Origin: Planctomycetota bacterium
GTDB taxonomy: Bacteria > Planctomycetota > Planctomycetia > Pirellulales > Lacipirellulaceae
Direction: 5' to 3'
Length of the DNA: 22,745 nt
NCBI GenBank assembly: GCA_024278035.1
Contig: JAJRUA010000033.1
Coordinates: forward strand, 1-22,745
Positions 16,158-22,745 of this stretch are shown here, in pieces (position 1 is the first letter of the stretch; every line of letters begins with the position of its first letter). A program made the translations under genes and the position numbers. The notes under the pieces are model-generated. The model searched no databases and was not told the origin of the DNA. It worked only from the letters and a program-made list of their open reading frames with translations.

Positions 16158-19100
16158 TTAGAACTTAACAGTGAGGCACTTGCGGATGATAATGTGCGTA
16201 TCGCGGTTGCATCCGATGGGCCCCCAGTAGTTGAAGTGGAACGTGAACTGTCCGTAGCCGCCGATCATAAAGTTCGGTTTCAGGCGAGTTCTCGTTAGAC
16301 TGTTATGGCCACCGGCACGGCGGCTTTTCCGTAAGGGTGACTTCGGCACACTGTAAGTCCGTTCGGGCGAGTGGTATTGAATACTGATTCCGGGCGGAAT
16401 TCGGGCGCTCACCGCGGCACGTGTCACCACGACACCGTTGTCGTTGTAAACCTCAACCCAGTCGTTATCGACGACTTCCAGTTGCTCAGCGTCTTGAACG
16501 CTAATCCAAATCGGATCGACACCACGAGACAAAGTCGTCATTCGTTGGTTGTCGCCATAGGTCGAGTGGATGTGCCACTTGCCGTGCGGCGTGAGGTAGT
16601 TGAGCGTCAAGACTTTCGAGTCGCTCGGTGCTTCGTTTTCACTAAACGTCAAGTCAGCGTACTGCGTCGGAAGGGGCTTCGGTTTGTAAGTCGGAACGTG
16701 TTCGCCGAATTGAATGTAGATCGGATGGTCCAGATAAAAATGCTGCCGTCCCGTGAGCGTCCGCCAGGGGACATCCGCATCGACGTTGTAGGTAAACGCC
16801 GAATAGGTCCGGCCATTTTCAATCAACCCTGACCACATGGGGCTGTTGATGAATCGCTGAGGTTGGCTCTGAAGGTCTTTGTAGGTAGCCCTTACGCCGC
16901 GATTCTTCTCGGCCAGATGGACGAGAGGAACTCCCGTCTTTTTCTCCATATTCTCATACGATCGGTAGGCCAACTCGCCGTTGGTCACGCTGGCGAAATG
17001 GAGAATCGTATCGCACACTTCCGTATCGCGCCGGAGCGACGGATAAGTCTTGCCACCCCAAGTGACGGTGGGATGCGTTTTGAGGTATTCATCGTACTCG
17101 TCCTTGATGGCGTAGCTCGTCCCGTGCGCACTGAGCCCGTTTTCACGTACACCAGGTCCATAGGAGATGAACTTGTTGTAGAGATTCTTGTAATCTCGTT
17201 CGACGACCTTTAGTGCCGGCATCGTTTTGCCAGGGATCGCTTCCACTCCACCATCGATCCATTGCTTCATGTTCGGCTGAGCAATTTCAGCCGGCGAGTC
17301 ATGAGCCAAGGGAGCTGCAACCAAGTCCTCAACCGGCTCAGGGAAGTGCTTCTCCGATAGTTCCGAGAATCGCTTGGCGATCAATTGGAAAATTTGCCAA
17401 TCGCTCTTCGACTCCCAACAGGGAGGAACCGCTTTGGAGAGCGGATGGATGAAGCTGTGCATATCGGTCGAGTTAAGGTCCGCCTTCTCGTACCAAGTGG
17501 CTGCGGGGAGCACGATATCGGAGTACAAGGCGGACGTATCCATCCGGAAGTTGAGATCGACTACAAGGTCCATTTTTCCTTGCGGAGCCTCCTTGTGCCA
17601 TTCGATCTCCTTCACGGAATTCTCGGCCATATCCTCGTTCACGCAGTTATCGTGCGTGCCGAGATAGTGCCGTAGGAAGTATTCGTGTCCCTTGGCGCTC
17701 GACATCAGGGCATTGCCTCGCCAAATGAACCAGACACGAGGCCAGTTGGCTTCGGCATCAGGGTCCTCTACCGAGAACTTCATGTCACGGTTTTTAAGCC
17801 GCTCGGCCACCCACTTAGCAACCTCCTCGGGAGCCTTGGCTCCCTCTTTGCGCGCGTTGGCAACCACTTCGATCGGATTCTCAGGGAACTGCGGGTAGAA
17901 CGGAAGCCAACCATTGCGCACCGCACGGACTTGCATGTCCATCGTATGGCCTACGGTCGAATCCACGTCGTCACCTGTCGCTCCACACGGGTTTTTAGGC
18001 ACCGTGTGGTAATCGGTGAACTCTTTTTCGTAACGCCATTGGTCCGAGTGGACATAGTGCCAACTCGGTGCGTTTTGCAAACGAGGGGTCGATTGCCAAT
18101 CCTTGGCCGACATGATCGAAGCCCACGACTCGGCAGGCGCCAGTTTTTCTTGACCAACGTAATGGGCAAGCCCGCCACCATTCCGGCCAACACAACCGCA
18201 AAGCATGAGGGCGTGGATGCCCGAGCGGTACATCAAATTACCGTGGTACCAGTGGTTGATGCCGGCACCGATAATGATCGTGCAGCGTCCTTCGGTAAGC
18301 TCTGCCGTATTGCCCCACTCACGAGCAAAACGAATCACATCTTCGCGGCCACGACCGGTGTATTTCTCTGACCAAGCGGGCGTGAAGGGCGCGCTCTCGT
18401 CGTTGTAGTCGGCCGGATAATCGCCGGCCAAACCACGATTCACGCCGTACTGGGCCATCATGATGTCGTAGACGGTGGTGACTTGTACCTTCTCACCTGC
18501 GGCGGTCGTAATCGTGCGTGTTGGCACGCCCCGATGGTAGACCGTGCCCATACCAAAGTCATCCAGCTCAACCTGCACTTCGCCTTCGCTCTCCGGCAAG
18601 AGCGTAAGGGCCGGATGGATTTCGCTACCATCTTTGCCATCCTTGAGCAGCAAGTTCCACTTCCCTTGAGTCTCTGCCCAACGGTGTCCCGAACTGCCCA
18701 TTGGCATCTTCGGAGCCTTCGTCTTCTCATCCCACATGAGGAACTTCCACTCTCCATTCTCCTCACTGGCATACTGTTTGAGCCGACCCGCCCGAAGCAA
18801 CTGGCCAGGACGCAGGACACCATCTTCGCCCTTGACCAGCTCCACCAGATAGGGCGAATCGGTGTATTTCTTTGTGTACTGGTCGAAGTAGGGGACTTGC
18901 CGTTCGTGATGGAACTCGGTCAAGAGCACGTGGTTCACTGCCATCCACCATGCACCGTCTTGCCCAGCGTTGATGTCGATCCATTCGTCGGCGTACTTGG
19001 CAACTTGATTGAAGTCGGGCGCAAAGACCCACATCTTCGAGCCATTGTGCCTTGCTTCAGCAGCAAAGTGGCAGTCCGGCGTACGGGTCATGTTGAGGTT

Positions 19101-19832
19101 CGATCCCATCACCGCCAACAATTTCGCATGGTACCAGTCGGCACTCTCCTGAACGTCCGTTTGTTCGCCCCACGTCTCTGGCGAAGCGGTCGGCAAGTCG
19201 CAGTACCAATCGTAGAACGACAACGAAACACCGCCCAACAGTTGCAGCAAACGCGAACCCGAGGCGTAGCTAATCATCGACATTGCGGGGATCGGAGAGA
19301 AACCGGCAATGCGATCAGGGCCATGCGACTTGATCGTGTGGACCAGCGAAGCGGAGATGATCTCCATCGCAGTGCCCCAATCAGAACGTCGTAGCCCCCC
19401 CTTACCACGAGCTTTTTGCCATCGCTTGCGAGATTCTGGATTCTCGACAAGGCTTTTCCATGCGGCCGCCGGGTCACTATGTTTTGCCTTCGCTTTCCGC
19501 CACAGGTCGAGCAGGGCCCCACGGATGTACGGGTACTTCACTCGGAGCGGGCTGTAGAGATACCAACTGTAGGAGATGCCTCGTTGGCAGCCGCGCGGCT
19601 CGTAGGGAGGGATGCCCGCCTCAAGCAACGGGTAATCCAGCCCCTGCATTTCCCAAGTAACGATGCCATCTTTGACATAAATCTGCCAAGTACAGCCGCC
19701 CGTACAGTTCACACCATGCGTGCTGCGGACGATTTTGTCGTGCTGCCAACGGTTGCGATAAAACTCTTCCCAACTCCGGCTCTCAGGATTGAGTTCATCG
19801 CGAATCCAGGAAATAGCGTCTTTAATGCTCAT
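16158..19832 (-). CDS. narG: Respiratory nitrate reductase alpha subunit NarG (molybdenum catalytic subunit)
   Basis: NarG reduces nitrate to nitrite at a Mo-bisMGD centre in the cytoplasm. The 1224-residue protein is close to E. coli NarG (1247). The FS0 cluster ligands are H39, C43, C47 and C82, and the molybdenum ligand is D212 ([22 protein letters not shown]). All five sit exactly ten positions before their E. coli counterparts H49, C53, C57, C92 and D222. Other family segments include [49 protein letters not shown] and the C-terminal [15 protein letters not shown]. There is no twin-arginine signal, so this is the cytoplasm-facing type rather than the exported archaeal or anammox NXR type. 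It begins 157 bp after the diheme cytochrome gene. The ATG at 19832 has no strong Shine-Dalgarno site. Function as a nitrate reductase, not a nitrite oxidase, is supported by the narJ, narI and narK neighbours. Confidence 0.97.
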   Translation of the reverse strand: MSIKDAISWIRDELNPESRSWEEFYRNRWQHDKIVRSTHGVNCTGGCTWQIYVKDGIVTWEMQGLDYPLLEAGIPPYEPRGCQRGISYSWYLYSPLRVKYPYIRGALLDLWRKAKAKHSDPAAAWKSLVENPESRKRWQKARGKGGLRRSDWGTAMEIISASLVHTIKSHGPDRIAGFSPIPAMSMISYASGSRLLQLLGGVSLSFYDWYCDLPTASPETWGEQTDVQESADWYHAKLLAVMGSNLNMTRTPDCHFAAEARHNGSKMWVFAPDFNQVAKYADEWIDINAGQDGAWWMAVNHVLLTEFHHERQVPYFDQYTKKYTDSPYLVELVKGEDGVLRPGQLLRAGRLKQYASEENGEWKFLMWDEKTKAPKMPMGSSGHRWAETQGKWNLLLKDGKDGSEIHPALTLLPESEGEVQVELDDFGMGTVYHRGVPTRTITTAAGEKVQVTTVYDIMMAQYGVNRGLAGDYPADYNDESAPFTPAWSEKYTGRGREDVIRFAREWGNTAELTEGRCTIIIGAGINHWYHGNLMYRSGIHALMLCGCVGRNGGGLAHYVGQEKLAPAESWASIMSAKDWQSTPRLQNAPSWHYVHSDQWRYEKEFTDYHTVPKNPCGATGDDVDSTVGHTMDMQVRAVRNGWLPFYPQFPENPIEVVANARKEGAKAPEEVAKWVAERLKNRDMKFSVEDPDAEANWPRVWFIWRGNALMSSAKGHEYFLRHYLGTHDNCVNEDMAENSVKEIEWHKEAPQGKMDLVVDLNFRMDTSALYSDIVLPAATWYEKADLNSTDMHSFIHPLSKAVPPCWESKSDWQIFQLIAKRFSELSEKHFPEPVEDLVAAPLAHDSPAEIAQPNMKQWIDGGVEAIPGKTMPALKVVERDYKNLYNKFISYGPGVRENGLSAHGTSYAIKDEYDEYLKTHPTVTWGGKTYPSLRRDTEVCDTILHFASVTNGELAYRSYENMEKKTGVPLVHLAEKNRGVRATYKDLQSQPQRFINSPMWSGLIENGRTYSAFTYNVDADVPWRTLTGRQHFYLDHPIYIQFGEHVPTYKPKPLPTQYADLTFSENEAPSDSKVLTLNYLTPHGKWHIHSTYGDNQRMTTLSRGVDPIWISVQDAEQLEVVDNDWVEVYNDNGVVVTRAAVSARIPPGISIQYHSPERTYSVPKSPLRKSRRAGGHNSLTRTRLKPNFMIGGYGQFTFHFNYWGPIGCNRDTHIIIRKCLTVKF

Positions 19833-19989
19833 CAGTATCTCGAAGGATCAGTCTTATTGTGCATGTCCCAAAACCGTCAGCTTTTCGGTCTTTCTTGACC
19901 ACCGAAGGCTTCCAAACGGGCTTGGGGATAGGCTCTTAGCAAAGTTGGTTAACAAGTTTTAGAATCTGTTGCGGCTACACGCCTCTTTC

Positions 19990-20988
19990 CTAGGTCTTTC
20001 CTGACTTCCCTAAGGTTTTTGCATTCGCCTCATCCACCAGAGTGCGTCGCACGCTGCCGAAGCGATCTTTCCAAAGGGAGTCGAGTGCCAGAACGATGGC
20101 ACTCGAAAGCACCAAGCTCAACATCAGCAACGTGACCCGACTCACCGCCGCCGTAGCCGGTTGTTTAGCCGCAAGCTCTTCGAAGTAGGCAACCAAGGAG
20201 TGAATCTCTTCGGATTGAAGAGGGTGGCTCTTGAAAATTGGGGCCATCGTTTGTGTTCCGGGCGCCGATAACCAAGCGCTAAGCGACCTACGCCCCTTGA
20301 GCCGCTCATAGACTTTCGTCAAATCGGGTCCCAACTGTCCGCCCCCCAGGCCGGGAAGACCATTCACGCTGTGGCAAGAAATGCAGGAGGTGCCACCTTT
20401 TGTCAGGCGATGGGTCCCAAGAAAAATAGCGCGACCCTGCGAACGGTCTTCGTCCGTAAAGGGTTCATTGGAAACTTGAATTCCTTTGAACTGCGATTCT
20501 TCAAGCTTCGACTCGGCTTCGATAAGATCAAGCAGATTTTCACACCGCTGACGGGTCATGCCGGGAAGATTGGGCATGGGAACTTTGCGAGCTTCCTCAA
20601 AAAGCTTCTGTGCGTAAGGGTCGCCGCTGGCGAGCGTTCCGCGTGGGTCCATCATGAACCCGATCAGCCACTCACGTTCTTGCCGATCGGCCAGATTCTT
20701 TAGATCGGGCCCCGTCAGACGGCCTCCACCAATCGTGTGGCAACTAAGGCAATTCTGGCGGAAAAAGTCCGGCGTATCCTGACCAAAAGTCAATCCCGCC
20801 AAGGAAAGGATCGCGGCCACGATTCCCAAATGCAAAGTCTGGAAGTGCAAAGCACGTAAGCGGCTGTTGTAAAGAAGATCGCTGCACTTCCCAAAACGAT
20901 TGGGCTCTCCACTTTTCCCTAACTGCCGAAGACTTTCAAGCAAGTTGAGGCATCGGCTCTTAGAGCACCGTCGATTGCTATCAGACAT
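19990..20988 (-). CDS. Membrane-anchored diheme cytochrome c, NarC-like
   Basis: This 332-residue protein has two cytochrome c domains. The first has CLSCH (C80, H84) with candidate axial methionines M138 or M144 (KVPMPNLPGM). The second has CISCH (C202, H206) with M248 (QTMAPIF). A hydrophobic signal or anchor lies near residues 53-68 (GIVAAILSLAGLTFGQ), and a second membrane helix near 282-306 is followed by a basic tail. In Thermus, a diheme cytochrome NarC is encoded just before narG and takes part in the nitrate respiratory chain; position and heme content suggest an analogous role here. The ATG at 20988 puts about 50 mostly basic residues, including four cysteines, before the hydrophobic core, which is unusually long. 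Internal TTG codons or an N-terminal sequence error are possible. A TTG upstream start at 21075 is less likely. Confidence 0.8.
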   Translation of the reverse strand: MSDSNRRCSKSRCLNLLESLRQLGKSGEPNRFGKCSDLLYNSRLRALHFQTLHLGIVAAILSLAGLTFGQDTPDFFRQNCLSCHTIGGGRLTGPDLKNLADRQEREWLIGFMMDPRGTLASGDPYAQKLFEEARKVPMPNLPGMTRQRCENLLDLIEAESKLEESQFKGIQVSNEPFTDEDRSQGRAIFLGTHRLTKGGTSCISCHSVNGLPGLGGGQLGPDLTKVYERLKGRRSLSAWLSAPGTQTMAPIFKSHPLQSEEIHSLVAYFEELAAKQPATAAVSRVTLLMLSLVLSSAIVLALDSLWKDRFGSVRRTLVDEANAKTLGKSGKT

Positions 20989-21134
20989 GAATTCTGCCGG
21001 TTGGATTGGTCTTGGTTCCCACGCTCTTTCCTCTCTGTCTTTTCTCCCACAGTGGGTCAACGCCGGTCGTGACAAAGTTAGAAAAAACAGGTCGCCGCTT
21101 GGGGGCTGCTAGTAGCACCAATCGGCATGGCAAC

Positions 21135-21163
21135 AATCTAAATTGCATTAAACACGATAACAA
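21135..21163 (-). promoter_or_regulatory. Candidate sigma70-like promoter of the cytochrome-nar unit
   Basis: On the minus strand TTGTTA (complement of 21163-21158, four of six consensus bases) is followed after 17 nt by TAGATT (complement of 21140-21135, four of six). Transcription would begin near 21127, giving a leader of about 140 nt before the ATG at 20988. The -35 hexamer overlaps one arm of the inverted repeat at 21150-21181. The match is only moderate, and planctomycete promoters are poorly described. Confidence 0.35.
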
Positions 21164-21181
21164 GACCGTATTATCATGTTT
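21150..21181. repeat. Inverted repeat, candidate operator upstream of the cytochrome-nar unit
   Basis: Two 11-nt arms, AAACACGATAA (21150-21160) and TTATCATGTTT (21171-21181), are complementary at 10 of 11 positions and are separated by 10 nt. The half-site centres lie 21 bp apart, about two helical turns, as expected for a dimeric DNA-binding protein. One arm overlaps the proposed -35. It could also fold as a hairpin, but no U-tract follows it on the minus strand, so I prefer an operator. The binding protein is unknown. Confidence 0.45.
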
Positions 21182-21410
21182 TAGGCAAAAACCAGAGGAA
21201 TGGTGAACTCAAATAGAGCCCAGAAAGCACAAATAACACTTGATACAAGAGGTATTCTTAGAAATCCCCTTCCATCCACTGCGACAATAAGCCGCGTTTG
21301 CTATGCAGCCATTCGATAGCGCGAGGCCGACTGCTTCACCACCCCGGCGAATGCCGCACCCATGGACGTTCCGTTCAAGAAATGCAAGGCAAAGAGGCCT
21401 CCGTTGCGGC

Positions 21411-22745
21411 TTAATTTCTACTTAGCGCCGCCGCGAGGGATCGCTGTGAAACGGCGACGTCACTGTAAGTGCAAAGACGCGCAGCGGCTTCGGGGTAATC
21501 GTCCAGAGCGCTCTCGACGCCCAGACAGGCCAGCACAACAGGACGTTCGGCAAGTAATTGACGGATGAGTTTTTCCTGCGATTCGACCAAGCCAAAGGCG
21601 TGCCATGCGGCCGGTTTGACAATCATGGCGATCACGATCGGTGCGTCTTTGGGCAAACCGGCCAACAAGTCATCGGCGAACGATTCGGCAATTTCGGGGC
21701 CTGTCTCAAAATAGCGGACCGCAGCAAAGCGTTCGCGCAGTGCGGCAGCGAGTGGCTGTTCCACCGGATCGGTTGGGCGATGGTGGGGTTTTAAGACCAG
21801 AGCGGTAATGGATTCACTCACCGAGAGAGGCAGTAAAGAATCTTTGTCTTCAATGACACGCGTCGCGGCCGTTGCGATCCTCAGAGACACGGCGTCGGTT
21901 TGAGCGAGTTCCTCTTCCGTAGGCGGGGCAAGAGAGGGCTGAGTGGTTGAGAAGGGAGCAAACGCTTGTTCCTTCAGGTGCCAAACGCGATGGAGTGCTT
22001 CATCGATCCGTTTTTCGGTGAGGCGTCCCTCTCCGGAAGCTCGCATCAAAGTCGCCACCACTTCGATCGGATCGGCCACGTCGAGCAAGAGATCCACACC
22101 GGCGTTGAGTGCGGCCAGGGCGACTTCGCCTTCGCTATCGAAACGATCGCGAATCCCTGCCATCAAGAGGCTATCGCTGCAAACGACACCCTCAAAACCA
22201 AGCTCCCCACGCAAGAGATCGACCAAGATAGGATGCGACAAGGTTGCCGGTAAGCCGGACGGATCGAGCGCCGGGTACGCAACGTGGGCGGTCATGAGCA
22301 GTGACACACCCGCGTCAATCGCCGCACGAAACGGGGCCAACTCGCGTGTTCTAAGCTCATCAGCAGACAAATTGACCGAGGGTGAAGTCTCGTGCGAATC
22401 CTGGTGCGTATCCCCGTGCCCAGGGAAATGCTTGGCAGTGGTGAGCAACCCAGCACCTTCTGCGGCACGAACGTAAGCAGCCACCAGTTCGCTTGCCCTC
22501 TGTGGGGCATCGCCGAAGGCGCGCGTCGCGATAATCGGGTTACGCGGGTCAGTGTTCACGTCGGCAACAGGGCCGAACGTGATATGAATCCCCGCGGCAA
22601 GCGCTTCGCGCGCCGTGATTTCGCAGAACTCGGTGATAGCTTCTTCGGCATCTGGCAAATCAACAAACGCCCGTTGATGCGGAAAGAGCGTGAGCCCCGC
22701 CACCTGTTGGCCGACCCCTCGTTCGATATCCGACGCCACCAACAG
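21411..22745 (-). CDS. Glycoside hydrolase family 3 beta-N-acetylhexosaminidase (NagZ-like), 5' part missing
   Basis: This GH3 enzyme probably removes beta-linked N-acetylglucosamine from muropeptides or other glycans. The frame is open to the right edge, so the N-terminus is missing; about 444 residues are visible. The catalytic barrel shows VASDIERG near the edge, AGIHITFGPVADVNTDPRNP (about 51-70), the KHFPGHGDT motif (105-113) and a DSH motif (H118) that forms the acid/base dyad of NagZ-type GH3 enzymes. The likely nucleophile is D191, in FEGVVCSDSLLMAGI. After about residue 300 a second alpha/beta domain follows, as in two-domain NagZ proteins. It is separated from the nar unit by 422 bp and is probably unrelated to it. 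No clear terminator was found after the stop. Confidence 0.88.
   Translation of the reverse strand: MLVASDIERGVGQQVAGLTLFPHQRAFVDLPDAEEAITEFCEITAREALAAGIHITFGPVADVNTDPRNPIIATRAFGDAPQRASELVAAYVRAAEGAGLLTTAKHFPGHGDTHQDSHETSPSVNLSADELRTRELAPFRAAIDAGVSLLMTAHVAYPALDPSGLPATLSHPILVDLLRGELGFEGVVCSDSLLMAGIRDRFDSEGEVALAALNAGVDLLLDVADPIEVVATLMRASGEGRLTEKRIDEALHRVWHLKEQAFAPFSTTQPSLAPPTEEELAQTDAVSLRIATAATRVIEDKDSLLPLSVSESITALVLKPHHRPTDPVEQPLAAALRERFAAVRYFETGPEIAESFADDLLAGLPKDAPIVIAMIVKPAAWHAFGLVESQEKLIRQLLAERPVVLACLGVESALDDYPEAAARLCTYSDVAVSQRSLAAALSRN

Larger units (their letters stand above)
20989..21410. other. Intergenic region upstream of the cytochrome-nar unit
   Basis: These 422 bp lie between the GH3 gene and the NarC-like gene. 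They hold the inverted repeat at 21150-21181 and the candidate promoter at 21135-21163. The part nearest the cytochrome start (20989-21110) is more GC-rich and would be leader RNA. No clear terminator for the GH3 gene and no perfect FNR/Dnr-type TTGAT-N4-ATCAA site was found. A short coding-like fragment on the minus strand (about 21262-21318) may be debris. Confidence 0.5.

Noticed and set aside
18483..19394. 303-codon open frame on the plus strand inside narG
   Set aside because: It lies entirely antisense to the well-supported narG gene, has no recognisable domain, and is expected by chance in GC-rich coding DNA.
14585..19832. narGH as a nitrite oxidoreductase (NXR)
   Set aside because: NarG lacks an export signal, all ligands match E. 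coli NarG position for position, and narJ, narI and narK genes are adjacent. A canonical nitrate reductase is the better reading.
19884..19906. Hairpin TTCGGT/ACCGAA between the cytochrome gene and narG
   Set aside because: The stem is only 6 bp with an 11-nt loop, and no U-tract follows. It is too weak to call a terminator or attenuator.
21238..21256. FNR-like half-site TTGAT upstream of the cytochrome gene
   Set aside because: The second half (ATCAA after four bases) is absent, so this is not an FNR/Dnr box. No better match was seen in the 5' regions.
21301..21363. 20-codon minus-strand ORF starting with ATG
   Set aside because: It is too short, has no convincing ribosome binding site and no recognisable product.
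1..22745. CRISPR arrays, tRNA or rRNA genes, insertion sequences, phage genes
   Set aside because: No regularly spaced repeats, cloverleaf genes, transposase-like proteins or terminal inverted repeats were seen. Nearly all sequence is accounted for by metabolic genes.

Overview
All sixteen supported genes lie on the minus strand, so transcription runs from high to low coordinates. The window probably comes from a member of the Planctomycetota or a related group. The hints are moderate GC content, few strong Shine-Dalgarno sites, an Alternative Complex III in place of a bc1 complex, an Rrf2 regulator of a style I associate with planctomycetes, and a secreted PQQ-type sugar dehydrogenase. There is no rRNA or marker gene, so this assignment is an inference.

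In transcription order: (1) the C-terminal part of a GH3 beta-N-acetylhexosaminidase (22745-21411), then a 422-bp gap with a candidate promoter and an inverted repeat. (2) A respiratory nitrate reductase block: a membrane-anchored diheme cytochrome c resembling Thermus NarC (20988-19990), narG, narH, narJ and narI, all with canonical cofactor ligands. (3) Two nitrate/nitrite transporters with overlapping genes. The first is fused at its C-terminus to a DoxX-like membrane domain, and the second has two extra hydrophobic segments in its central loop. (4) A complete six-gene Alternative Complex III operon, actABCDEF (9627-1901). (5) An Rrf2-family regulator (1868-1404), followed by a hairpin plus U-tract terminator. 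(6) The N-terminal part of a secreted PQQ-dependent sugar dehydrogenase that runs off the left edge.

From the NarC-like gene to the rrf2 gene, no gap exceeds about 160 bp and several genes overlap or abut. The nar and act genes therefore look like one long co-directional respiratory unit of about 19.6 kb. The proposed logic is as follows. NarK proteins import nitrate and export nitrite. NarGHI oxidises quinol and reduces nitrate in the cytoplasm. ACIII oxidises the same quinol pool and delivers electrons to periplasmic cytochrome c carriers. The Rrf2 protein may link expression to Fe-S, redox or NO status. No cytochrome oxidase, nitrite reductase, NO reductase or N2O reductase gene is present, so the final acceptor for the ACIII branch is not visible.

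The most notable points are the nar-ACIII linkage without an adjacent oxidase, the NarK-DoxX fusion, the NarC-like cytochrome with a long N-region and a C-terminal anchor, and the non-canonical cysteine pattern of the Rrf2 regulator.
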